A DNA stretch of 6,080 bases from Clostridia bacterium (GCA_018333845.1 JAGXSK010000372.1:1-6080); one strand, 5' to 3'; shown: positions 1 to 5,808, counted from the first letter of the stretch. The notes: generated by a model not told the origin, from the sequence alone. Translations and numbers: made by a program.

Positions 1-582
1 TTAATACCTTTTGTGCCTTGGAATGTGGAAATTGTTTTGCTGGTGGACCAAAAAGAAAAACTGGAAATCTGCGGACAATGTGCCAATAGTGAAACCAATT
101 TTAATCACAAAATGATAACCAGCTTGCAGGAAGCCGAAGAATTTGCCTGCAAGGCGGGGTTCCCGGAACACTGGCTGGCCCTGCGTCCGGATAATGAACG
201 GCATCAATCTGTGGTTAAAGACATCAGTACATGGGAACACTTGAAAGACGCGGTAAGGTGGGGGCTTGCCAAATCGGCGGCCGGAATAGTTTTTCTAGAA
301 ACCGATATGCGAGCTCACGCCAACCCAACCAGGATGCGCAATATTCAAAAAGCTGCAGAAGATTTGGTGGAAAAAATCAAACAGCAATGCCCCCATTGCG
401 CCATCCCCGGCTTTTCAGTGACCAGCGTGCAAAGGGGATTGCCTTGTGAAGGGTGCGGCCACCCCACTGAGGAAATAAAGGTCAGAGTTTCTACCTGTAA
501 AAGATGCAGTTTTTCCAGAGAAGAAAAAGCAGATGAAAGAGAGCGTGCACCGGCGGGACGATGTCCATACTGTAATCCTTAA
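1..582 (+). CDS. DUF6671 family protein, 3' part (5' end outside window)
   Basis: The reading frame is open to the left edge, so this is the C-terminal 193 residues of a longer protein. A GTG at base 13 lies inside the conserved stretch LIPFVPWNVE, has no ribosome binding site and is not the start. The visible part matches my memory of DUF6671: a PF-PWN-E-VLLVD strand, SETNFNH, a central RHQSVVKDISTW block (bases about 202-234), then ETDMRAHANPTRMRNI (about 298-345). The tail carries four CxxC pairs (CPHC, CEGC, CKRC, CPYC) at about bases 388-576, arranged like two zinc ribbons or knuckles, with PGF and GLPC-CG-PT around the first. The molecular function of the family is not known to me. It ends 39 nt before the oxidoreductase alpha gene on the same strand, so co-transcription is likely. 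The cytoplasmic location and zinc binding are inferred; the family call is from recalled sequence pattern only. Confidence 0.8.
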   Translation, partial: LIPFVPWNVEIVLLVDQKEKLEICGQCANSETNFNHKMITSLQEAEEFACKAGFPEHWLALRPDNERHQSVVKDISTWEHLKDAVRWGLAKSAAGIVFLETDMRAHANPTRMRNIQKAAEDLVEKIKQQCPHCAIPGFSVTSVQRGLPCEGCGHPTEEIKVRVSTCKRCSFSREEKADERERAPAGRCPYCNP

Positions 583-621
583 ACCCGGTGCAGCAATTGT
601 CAAGTAAAGGAGAACAGAAAA

Positions 622-1788
622 ATGAGCAAAAAACAGCGTGTGGTTGACCCGGCCTATCTTTTTTTTGAAGCTGCCCGGGAGCCAGCTTTCATAACTGGCA
701 GCCAGGCAGTGGCGGAAGCGGTAAAAAGAGCCAATGTAGATATGGCTATTGCTTACCCCATTACCCCGCAAAGCGAAAGCATGCAGCTGGTTGGCGAATT
801 GCATGCCAAGGGGTTTATAAAAGATTATTACAGGGGAGAAAATGAATTTGCCGTGATGGCTGCCATTCATGGGGCCTCCCTGGGTGGTGGGCGAGTTTTC
901 ACCGCCACCAGCGGGCCGGGCACTTTGCGAGCCATGGAGATGTTTCCGGTTTGGGCAGGCTCTCGCCAGCCTATTGTTTGTGCTTTTATGTGTCGAGGTG
1001 TTTCCCTGCCCCCGTCCATTCAGCCGGAAAATATTGAAATGGGAATGCTTCTTGATACCGGAATGTTGATGTTCCACGCCGAAAATGGACAAGACTTTTT
1101 CGATATGATCTTGCAATCGTATGTAATAGCCGAACAAACGGATGTTCATTTGCCAGCCGGTGTCTTTGTTGATGGGTTCTTTGTCACCCATACCCGAGAT
1201 AAGGTAATGCTTCCATCAGAAGAAGAGATACTGCCTTGTTATGATCCATCACAGGCGCCGGTTCCTCCCTTGGATATGGAAACTCCACCCATCCGAACGA
1301 TAAGGGATCCATTGTTAAACAAAAGTAATTTCATTAGTTACGCAGCGAATGCCAGCTGGCACCAGGAAGTACTGGCAGCTTCGGAACGAGCTCGTAAATA
1401 TATTCACAAATATATGAACGGTCTGCTGGAAGTGGAAAACCCTCAAGCCCGGATATTTCTTGCAGCTTCCGGCACGGCAGTTTCCCAGTGTCGAGAGGCT
1501 TTGCGGGATTTACAGGGTGAAGGGATAGACGTTGGCCTGATAAAGATTAAATCCATCAGACCCTTTCCAGTGAAAGAATTGGAGGCTGCCGCTAATTCTG
1601 CGGATTTAATCGTTGTGCCGGAATTCAATGCCGGCGGTTGGCTGGCCAGGGAAATCAAGGCATGCTTGGATTATAACAGCAGGGTTGTTGCGGGCCCAAG
1701 GGTATTCGGAGGCATGACAATGCCCAAAGAATTAATTATTAGTGAAGTAAAAAAAGCTTTGTCCCGCAAAATTGCAGGCCGGATTTAG
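622..1788 (+). CDS. 2-oxoacid:ferredoxin oxidoreductase, alpha subunit (PorA-like)
   Basis: This 388-residue protein is the pyrimidine-binding/transketolase C-terminal type subunit of a TPP- and ferredoxin-dependent 2-oxoacid oxidoreductase, which converts a 2-oxoacid plus CoA to acyl-CoA, CO2 and reduced ferredoxin in the cytoplasm. Signatures are YPITPQSE (45-52), GENEF with GASLGGGR (72-91), FTATSGPGT (93-101), the VFVDGFFVTH strand (181-190) and KIKSIRPFP (308-316) in the C-terminal domain. Length is normal for a separate alpha subunit. The start has AAGGAG at 607-612, 9 nt upstream. The gene lies 11 nt before the beta subunit. The substrate is not settled: the segment SIQPENIE (132-139) followed by DTGMLMFHAENGQDFF looks to me more like phenylglyoxylate dehydrogenase-type alpha subunits (PadG) than textbook pyruvate PorA, and the Thr in YPITP argues against oxalate oxidoreductase, which I recall having YPIRP. 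Family call firm, substrate open. Confidence 0.92.
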   Translation: MSKKQRVVDPAYLFFEAAREPAFITGSQAVAEAVKRANVDMAIAYPITPQSESMQLVGELHAKGFIKDYYRGENEFAVMAAIHGASLGGGRVFTATSGPGTLRAMEMFPVWAGSRQPIVCAFMCRGVSLPPSIQPENIEMGMLLDTGMLMFHAENGQDFFDMILQSYVIAEQTDVHLPAGVFVDGFFVTHTRDKVMLPSEEEILPCYDPSQAPVPPLDMETPPIRTIRDPLLNKSNFISYAANASWHQEVLAASERARKYIHKYMNGLLEVENPQARIFLAASGTAVSQCREALRDLQGEGIDVGLIKIKSIRPFPVKELEAAANSADLIVVPEFNAGGWLAREIKACLDYNSRVVAGPRVFGGMTMPKELIISEVKKALSRKIAGRI

Positions 1789-1799
1789 AGAGGTGACAT

Positions 1800-2642
1800 A
1801 TGTCCAATAAAATTATTACTCCCGTTGAGGAGTTCATTGATATTTTGCCGCAAGAGTATAAGGACCTGGTGACCCAGGGTCCTTACTTTGAAGCTCAAGG
1901 TATTTCTAAGCTGGGCAGTTTCAAGGAAATTGTGGAGGAACATCCCCACTGTGCCGGATGCGGTGTGGCCTTGGGTATTCGTCTGTCTGCAGCTGCACTG
2001 CCAGCGCCTGCAGATACAGTAATTGTGGGAACCCCAGGATGTTCATTTTTTGGGCTGGCCCAGACAGCAGTAAATTATGCTACATCTGCTTTTGGTAACC
2101 AGAATGCCGTGGCTTCCGGGTTAAAAAGAATCTTAACAATCCGGTTCCCTGACAGGGTCAAAGACGTGGTGGTACTGGTAGGCGATGGGGGACTGGCTGA
2201 CATTGGTCTGGACCTGACCCTCCACTCCTGGTTCAGGCAGGAAAAGATCACTACTATAATGGTAGATAACGAATTATACGGCAATACCGGGGGACAGGAA
2301 AGCGGCATGAGCAAACAGGGTCAGCTATTGAGCATGGCACCCAAGGGGAAGTCTTTTCCTAAGATACCAATTTATGAAATGGCAAAGATTTCTGGATGTG
2401 TATACTGCGTACGGGTGACGGTGGCCAGTCCCCAAAAGGTGGCCCGGGCTGTGAGGTCTGCTATAATAATCGCCAGGGAAGTGGGTCCTACCTATGTCCA
2501 GTTGTATACACCGTGTCCTACAAATATGAAGTTCCCGCCTGACAAAACTATTGAGACGGCTAGGAAGGCAGAACAGGAGTATTATTCGTTTGAGGAGTTT
2601 ATTACCGATGAGGCTGCACGTTATTTGGAACTGTATCAATAG
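1800..2642 (+). CDS. 2-oxoacid:ferredoxin oxidoreductase, beta subunit (PorB-like, TPP-binding)
   Basis: The 280-residue partner of the preceding alpha subunit carries the diphosphate end of TPP and a proximal 4Fe-4S cluster. The TPP motif is GDG at 128-130 with the matching Asn at 157 (DNELYGNTGGQ, 156-166). Four cysteines sit where PorB cluster ligands are expected: C51 and C54 in HCAGCG, C81 in TPGC, and C239 in TPCP. The N-terminal region of about 45 residues before HCAGCG (TPVEEFIDILPQEYKDL) is longer than in minimal PorB proteins and recalls the phenylglyoxylate dehydrogenase beta subunit PadI, which is considerably longer overall. The ATG follows AGAGGTGA (1789-1796), 11 nt after the alpha stop, so translation is probably coupled. 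No gamma or ferredoxin-like delta gene follows; 227 nt of non-coding DNA separate it from a convergent gene. Subunit identity is firm; the 2-oxoacid used is not. Confidence 0.92.
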   Translation: MSNKIITPVEEFIDILPQEYKDLVTQGPYFEAQGISKLGSFKEIVEEHPHCAGCGVALGIRLSAAALPAPADTVIVGTPGCSFFGLAQTAVNYATSAFGNQNAVASGLKRILTIRFPDRVKDVVVLVGDGGLADIGLDLTLHSWFRQEKITTIMVDNELYGNTGGQESGMSKQGQLLSMAPKGKSFPKIPIYEMAKISGCVYCVRVTVASPQKVARAVRSAIIIAREVGPTYVQLYTPCPTNMKFPPDKTIETARKAEQEYYSFEEFITDEAARYLELYQ

Positions 2643-2759
2643 GGGCTCCTGAACAGGTTTTTTCATTGGCAAAAGGGAAGAGATTTTTATTTAGTGGTTT
2701 TTGGCTTGTTTATCGGGCAAAACCCTGAAGCTGTTATATCTTACTTTCTGGCTAATTAG

Positions 2760-2789
2760 TAGACTTTTTCGAAGAAGTGTTGGTATAAT
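2760..2789 (+). promoter_or_regulatory. Extended -10 sigma-A-type promoter with no gene downstream
   Basis: TGGTATAAT (2781-2789) is a perfect extended -10, with TAGACT (2760-2765) as a 4-of-6 -35 element at 18 nt spacing. A transcript would start near 2796. No + strand ORF follows; the next structure is the hairpin at 2827-2867. It could drive a small RNA, or be a remnant of a lost gene. The match is by eye. Confidence 0.45.
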
Positions 2790-2826
2790 AAAACTAATGA
2801 CAAATATTAATATCATTGCCAAAAGG

Positions 2827-2879
2827 GATAGTATGGAGCCTACTGCAGGGTAGCCTCTTTTGCTATCTTTTATTCTTTT
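2827..2879. terminator. Two-part hairpin with T-rich 3' side; likely shared or convergent terminator
   Basis: Outer stem GATAG (2827-2831) pairs with CTATC (2863-2867). Inner stem GAGCCTAC (2836-2843) pairs with GTAGCCTC (2850-2857) with one C-C mismatch and a 6-nt loop. On the + strand it is followed by TTTTATTCTTTT (2868-2879). It lies immediately downstream of the minus-strand Spo0E-like stop codon, so it may end that transcript (flanked by CCCTTTT on that strand) and any + strand transcript from 2796. The internal loop between the stems makes it imperfect. Confidence 0.45.
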
Positions 2880-3061
2880 GATGAGTTTTCTTTTATAACT
2901 TTTATAAGAAGATAATATTCTGTTAAGAATTTATCCAACTCCTGACTCTTTTTGACAACCTCATGGCTAGTTAACAATTCACCATCAGCAGTAATTTTTT
3001 CAAGCTCCCTTCTAAGCAGCTCAATTTTCTCTAAAAAAGTTATAATCTTTTCTTCCTTCAT
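2870..3061 (-). CDS. Spo0E-like sporulation regulatory protein (aspartyl-phosphate phosphatase family)
   Basis: A 63-residue, highly charged, helical protein. It has the Spo0E family hallmark SQELDKFLTEY (39-49), matching the S-x-x-L-D-x-(L/I)-x-x-Y pattern, preceded by a leucine-rich amphipathic helix (ITFLEKIELLRRELEKI, 7-23). Family members are small two-helix hairpins; characterised ones remove phosphate from phosphorylated Spo0A or related response regulators and so delay sporulation. Start choice: the frame is open 5 codons further to a GTG, but that GTG overlaps the GGAGGTG ribosome binding site (3075-3080 complement), so the ATG at 3061 is preferred; the 14-nt spacing is longer than usual. 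It lies alone on the minus strand, convergent with the beta-subunit gene. A 9-bp tandem repeat near its 3' end encodes LIK-VIK. Substrate specificity cannot be read from sequence. Confidence 0.8.
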   Translation of the reverse strand: MKEEKIITFLEKIELLRRELEKITADGELLTSHEVVKKSQELDKFLTEYYLLIKVIKENSSKE

Positions 3062-3126
3062 TTTTATTCTGTACACCTCCAGGCATAGATTGCCCCAAGA
3101 TCAAGCTCAATATCCTGATAACTGCA

Positions 3127-3157
3127 ATTATATATAAATTATCGAGAGGGTTATCAA
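3127..3157 (-). promoter_or_regulatory. Probable sigma-A promoter of the Spo0E-like gene
   Basis: On the minus strand TTGATA (complement of 3152-3157) is followed after 17 nt by TATATA (complement of 3129-3134) or after 19 nt by TATAAT (complement of 3127-3132). Transcription would start near 3120, giving a leader of about 60 nt before the ATG at 3061. Match by eye. Confidence 0.4.
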
Positions 3158-3217
3158 ATAATGTGGCGAATGGATAAATGTGAGGGGGCTTTTACTGTAA
3201 TATTGCAGGAGGTGTTT

Positions 3218-3371
3218 ATGAAAAAGAGTAACTGTTAGGAAGGTTGAAAGAGATGAAATTGTTATTTTCATCGACGAACTTGTTTCATTAATGGATGAAT
3301 GGTTGATGAAATATACAGACCCCAAGTGTGAGATAAGAGAAGCATTACATGCAGCTTTTAGAAAAGGGTAG
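3218..3371 (+). pseudogene. Small ORF broken by +1 frameshift in A-run right after the start codon
   Basis: A very good ribosome binding site (GCAGGAGGTG, 3205-3213) precedes an ATG at 3218, but the frame stops at codon 7 (TAG, 3236-3238). Starting at base 3222 the next frame is open to TAG at 3369-3371 and reads as a plausible soluble protein (KRVTVRKVERDEIVIFIDEL... ending ALHAAFRKG). Removing one A from the AAAAA run at 3221-3225 joins ATG to this frame and gives a 50-residue protein starting MKRVTVRK. Either the gene is decayed, there is a homopolymer sequencing error, or ribosomes shift here. I do not recognise a family. It lies 53 nt upstream of the small membrane protein gene on the same strand. 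A shift of +1 (or -2) is needed, which is not the common -1 slippage on A-runs. Confidence 0.55.
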
Positions 3372-3424
3372 TTTAGGATTTTTTAAGTTTTTGCTGTTTA
3401 TATATAGATAGGAGGAATTAGCTC

Positions 3425-3715
3425 ATGGCAAATTTCATGCTTATAGTAGTGGCTACCATTATAATTTTTGTCCTTTTAACATGGTTTTTAAATAAAATAT
3501 TTAGATCTAATAGATTTTTTAAATTTATTCCATCCTTTGTAGCTCTTTTTGCAGCAGTCTATAACATTTATATAGCTAACACCACACCAGGTGATTTTGA
3601 GAATTTGGCCAGGGGGCTTCTTGCAATTATCCTGTTGGCTGGGGCAGTATCAGGGGTTATAACAGCATTTATTATCGACCACTTTATGCCGTATTTCTCT
3701 AAAAAAACTCGTTAA
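3425..3715 (+). CDS. Small three-helix membrane protein, unknown function
   Basis: A 96-residue hydrophobic protein. ATG at 3425 follows GGAGG (3411-3415) at 9 nt spacing. Three likely membrane helices: residues about 3-23, 32-50 and 62-84. The basic stretch NKIFRSNRFFK (23-33) and the basic tail SKKTR place helix 1-2 loop and C-terminus inside, so the N-terminus and the ANTTPGDFEN loop (51-60) would face outside. No signal peptide cleavage site is evident. The layout (short, three hydrophobic segments) recalls small YesK-like membrane proteins of Firmicutes, but I do not recognise a specific family. Upstream is the frameshifted small ORF; downstream are tandem repeats and a strong terminator hairpin, so it is probably the last gene of its transcript. 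Confidence 0.75.
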   Translation: MANFMLIVVATIIIFVLLTWFLNKIFRSNRFFKFIPSFVALFAAVYNIYIANTTPGDFENLARGLLAIILLAGAVSGVITAFIIDHFMPYFSKKTR

Positions 3716-3720
3716 AATCG

Positions 3721-3740
3721 TTAGTTAATATTAGTTAATA
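3721..3740. repeat. Exact tandem duplication of a 10-mer (TTAGTTAATA x2)
   Basis: TTAGTTAATA occurs at 3721-3730 and again at 3731-3740 with no mismatch, just after the stop codon of the small membrane protein gene. Confidence 0.9.
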
Positions 3741-3774
3741 TATGTAGCAAGGAGTAATCTGGGGCTTTGCAATT

Positions 3775-3794
3775 GAGTTTTACAGAGTTTTACA
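3775..3794. repeat. Exact tandem duplication of a 10-mer (GAGTTTTACA x2)
   Basis: GAGTTTTACA occurs at 3775-3784 and 3785-3794 without mismatch and is followed by one further matching base. Confidence 0.9.
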
Positions 3795-3843
3795 GTCCAA
3801 ATAATAGTTGTATTTTTTTTTGTTCTAAGGTATTATAAAATAC

Positions 3844-3880
3844 AGGGCATTTCATTAAAAATATGAAATGCCCTTTAATA
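3844..3880. terminator. Rho-independent terminator hairpin, 12-bp perfect stem
   Basis: AGGGCATTTCAT (3844-3855) pairs perfectly with ATGAAATGCCCT (3863-3874) around a 7-nt loop. On the + strand it is followed by a short TTTAATAAT tract and on the minus strand by GTATTTTATAATAC, so it may work both ways. It most likely ends the transcript of the small membrane protein gene. Confidence 0.65.
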
Positions 3881-3973
3881 ATGGGAAATGTTCATTATTA
3901 TAGTTAAATGGTTTATAGTGCATCATATAAATAAAGTTAATATTAATTAGCACATTTAAATAACAAGTATTCC

Positions 3974-4136
3974 TAATACTACAGCGAAAGGTTACTCGTT
4001 TCGTTACATTCCTACGCCATTGGGACAACGCCATGGGGACGGTTCCATCATCTTCCCTTCGGATCTTCGTTGCACTACGGTGACCCTCGAACCGTCCCCA
4101 TGGCTCCGCTAATTGCTAAATTTCGCTGTAGTATTA
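3974..4136. mobile_element. MITE-like non-autonomous element, 163 bp, 16-bp terminal inverted repeats
   Basis: TAATACTACAGCGAAA (3974-3989) is the exact reverse complement of TTTCGCTGTAGTATTA (4121-4136). The outermost TA at each end could be a TA target duplication of the IS630/mariner kind, though it cannot be told apart from the inverted repeat itself. Inside lies a second perfect 16-bp inverted repeat (4030-4045 with 4089-4104). There is no ORF. The element is visibly richer in G+C than its flanks, which fits an insertion. It ends 93 bp before the cshA start codon. Mobility is inferred; only other genomic copies or an empty site would show it. Confidence 0.65.
4030..4104. repeat. Nested 16-bp inverted repeat with GGGGACGGTTC core (REP-like)
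   Basis: GCCATGGGGACGGTTC (4030-4045) pairs perfectly with GAACCGTCCCCATGGC (4089-4104) across a 43-nt loop. The GGGGACGGTTC core resembles REP-type palindromes that I recall being abundant in some Firmicutes genomes, near REP-associated tyrosine transposases; that link is from memory. A 13-mer ACGCCATTGGGAC (4014-4026) is repeated with one mismatch at 4028-4040, overlapping the left arm. Confidence 0.75.
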
Positions 4137-4214
4137 ATCAGAGTCCGCCATAAAAAAGTGATTATATTAGGGTATAAAAATTCCCAAAAAGGCAAGTTAA
4201 AGGATAAAAAATTA

Positions 4215-4223
4215 AGAGGAGAT
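4215..4223 (+). promoter_or_regulatory. Ribosome binding site of cshA
   Basis: AGAGGAGAT lies 6 nt upstream of the ATG at 4230 and decides the start. The frame is open 39 codons further upstream into the terminal repeat of the inverted-repeat element, but that extension is not helicase-like. Confidence 0.85.
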
Positions 4224-4229
4224 AGAAAC

Positions 4230-5642
4230 ATGCCAACATTTTATGAAATGGGTTTAAGCCACCCAGTAATTCAGGCCACTACAAATATGGGTTTTGAAGA
4301 AGCTACTCCAATACAAGAGATGGCTATTCCAGCTGCCATGGCTGGACGAGATATTATAGGCCAAGCCCAAACAGGTACAGGAAAAACAGCAGCTTTTGGT
4401 ATTCCTTTGGTAGAAAAAATGAATGCTGATAGCGGAAGAACCCAGGGTATTGTAATCTGCCCCACCAGGGAGCTGGCGGTCCAGGTTGCTGAGGAATTAA
4501 ACAGGATAGGGCAGTTTAAAGGTGTTCGTGCTCTGCCTATATATGGTGGACAGGATATAAATCGCCAGATAAGGGCTCTTAAAAACAGACCTCAAATTAT
4601 AGTTGGAACCCCTGGACGTTTAATGGACCACATGCAGAGAAAGACCATTAGACTTGACCAGATAGAAATGGTTGTGTTGGATGAAGCAGACGAAATGCTG
4701 AACATGGGTTTTTTGGAGGATATTGAAAATATTCTTAAAGAGATCCCCTTAGAAAGACAGACATTGCTCTTTTCAGCTACCATGCCTAAACCCATACAAA
4801 ATCTCGCCAATCAGTTTTTAAAAGAACCCGAATTTATTAAGATAAAGACAAAAGAAGTAACAGTTCCAAATACTGAGCAATATTATTATGAGGTTCAGGA
4901 GAAGCAAAAATTTGATGTTCTTTGCAGACTTTTAGATATTCAGTCCCCTGAACTGGCAATAATATTTGGCAGAACCAAAAGACGTGTGGATGAACTTTTT
5001 GAGGCATTAAATAAGCGTGGCTACTCAGCCGAGGGGATTCATGGGGATTTAACACAAACCAGGCGTAACAGTGTTCTGCGTCATTTTAAAGAAGGGATTA
5101 TTGATATTTTGGTGGCAACTGACGTTGCAGCCAGGGGCTTAGATATTAGTGGTGTCACCCACGTTTATAATTTTGACATTCCGCAGGATCCTGAAAGTTA
5201 TGTACATAGGATAGGTCGTACTGGACGTATAGGCAGGACGGGTCTTGCAGTGACCCTTGTAACTCCAAGGGAGTTAAATCATTTAAGATTAATTGAACAA
5301 TTAACCAACAGAAAAATGATTCGCAAACCCATACCAACATTAAATGAAGCAATAGAAGGTCAGCAAAGACTTGCGGTAGAAAAATTAATGCGTGCTGTTG
5401 AAGAAGGAAATCTTCATCCATATAAGCAGCTTGCAGAGGATCTACTTGAAGCCAATGATTCTGTAACCTTATTATCTGCAGCCCTAAAGCTCTTGACCAA
5501 GGAAACAGATACAACTCCAATAAAGCTAACTGAAGAAGCTCCCCTTCGCCAAAAAAGAACCGACAATAAACGTGGATATGGGTCTAGACGAGAAGGGCCA
5601 TATGGCAATAAAAAACATAAACAAATGCAAAAGAGACGTTAG
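4230..5642 (+). CDS. cshA: DEAD-box ATP-dependent RNA helicase CshA
   Basis: A 470-residue cytoplasmic RNA helicase with all family motifs: Q motif GFEEATPIQ (21-29), motif I AQTGTGKT (46-53), Ia PTRELA (78-83), GG (106-107), Ib TPGR (127-130), II DEAD (151-154), III SAT (182-184), IV IIFGRTK (244-250), V ATDVAARGLD (296-305) and VI HRIGRTGR (326-333). The closest protein I recall is Bacillus subtilis CshA (about 494 residues): shared stretches include IYGGQDI-RQIRALK, DIQSPELAI-FGRTKRRVDEL, AEGIHGDLTQ and, after the core, PTL-EA-EGQQ and TKE-D-TP-LT-EAP. The latter region matches the CshA dimerisation/C-terminal domain rather than the DbpA RNA-binding domain of DeaD. A basic tail (about 438-470) is shorter than in Bacillus. 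CshA acts in mRNA turnover with the degradosome and in ribosome assembly in the cold; that role is family knowledge. It is monocistronic here, preceded by a palindromic element. Confidence 0.93.
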   Translation: MPTFYEMGLSHPVIQATTNMGFEEATPIQEMAIPAAMAGRDIIGQAQTGTGKTAAFGIPLVEKMNADSGRTQGIVICPTRELAVQVAEELNRIGQFKGVRALPIYGGQDINRQIRALKNRPQIIVGTPGRLMDHMQRKTIRLDQIEMVVLDEADEMLNMGFLEDIENILKEIPLERQTLLFSATMPKPIQNLANQFLKEPEFIKIKTKEVTVPNTEQYYYEVQEKQKFDVLCRLLDIQSPELAIIFGRTKRRVDELFEALNKRGYSAEGIHGDLTQTRRNSVLRHFKEGIIDILVATDVAARGLDISGVTHVYNFDIPQDPESYVHRIGRTGRIGRTGLAVTLVTPRELNHLRLIEQLTNRKMIRKPIPTLNEAIEGQQRLAVEKLMRAVEEGNLHPYKQLAEDLLEANDSVTLLSAALKLLTKETDTTPIKLTEEAPLRQKRTDNKRGYGSRREGPYGNKKHKQMQKRR

Positions 5643-5774
5643 GTTTAGTTCAAGGAGTATCTGTTGAAAATATTTGAAAAGCACCATGGCATGTAATAAG
5701 TAATATGACAACTATTTACAAGGCATTAAGGTGGGCAGCCATCTTGACAAATGATACTCAAGGTGATAGTATTT

Positions 5775-5802
5775 CTAGGTAACTTATTTACTAGTTGTTT
5801 TT
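5775..5802 (+). terminator. Weak candidate terminator downstream of cshA
   Basis: CTAG-TAA (5775-5782, one bulged G) pairs with TTACTAG (5788-5794) around a 5-nt loop and is followed by TTGTTTTT (5795-5802). The stem is AT-rich. It is the best U-tract hairpin between cshA and the tRNA gene. A second hairpin, AAGGTGG/CCATCTT (5728-5745), lacks a T-tract. Confidence 0.4.
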
Positions 5803-5808
5803 CCAAAA

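Larger units (their letters stand above)
3716..4229. other. 514-base AT-rich intergenic region before cshA
   Basis: No credible gene is present. It contains two exact 10-bp tandem duplications, a run of nine T (3813-3821), the terminator hairpin at 3844-3874, the 163-bp inverted-repeat element at 3974-4136, and the cshA leader (4137-4229). I found no convincing -35/-10 pair for cshA between the element and its start codon; TATAAA-like -10 candidates at 3926-3931 and 4173-4178 lack a good -35. Confidence 0.6.

Noticed and set aside
415..1191. 258-codon minus-strand ORF opposite the DUF6671 gene and oxidoreductase alpha gene
   Set aside because: It lies fully antisense to well-recognised coding sequence, has no ribosome binding site I can see, and its translation lacks any family motif.
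622..1788. Oxalate oxidoreductase alpha subunit
   Set aside because: The substrate-site motif is YPITP with Thr; from memory the Moorella oxalate enzyme has Arg at that position (YPIRP).
2648..2663. CCTGAACAGG followed by TTTTTT as terminator of the oxidoreductase operon
   Set aside because: The stem is only 3-4 bp with a minimal loop, too weak to call, although the T-run is good.
2664..2828. CATTGGCAAAAGGGA (2664-2678) and CATTGCCAAAAGGGA (2814-2828), 14 of 15 identical
   Set aside because: Only two copies, imperfect and not in a symmetric arrangement; chance cannot be excluded in AT-rich DNA.
3213..3240. Programmed ribosomal frameshifting at ATG-AAAAAG
   Set aside because: The needed shift is +1 (or -2) at the first codons, not the usual -1 on A-runs, and no stimulating structure is evident; mutation or sequencing error is simpler.
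3128..3325. 65-codon minus-strand ORF in the AT-rich gap
   Set aside because: No ribosome binding site, composition-driven residues (Ser, Ile, Thr, Leu), and it overlaps both the Spo0E-like promoter and the better-supported broken + strand ORF.
3974..4136. CRISPR repeat or riboswitch
   Set aside because: There is no regularly spaced repeat series, and the nested perfect inverted repeats with TA ends fit a mobile palindrome better than a ligand-binding fold.
4113..4229. 39-codon N-terminal extension of the helicase frame
   Set aside because: It runs through the terminal repeat of the inserted element, has no ribosome binding site, and CshA proteins begin near the ATG at 4230, which has AGAGGAGAT in front.
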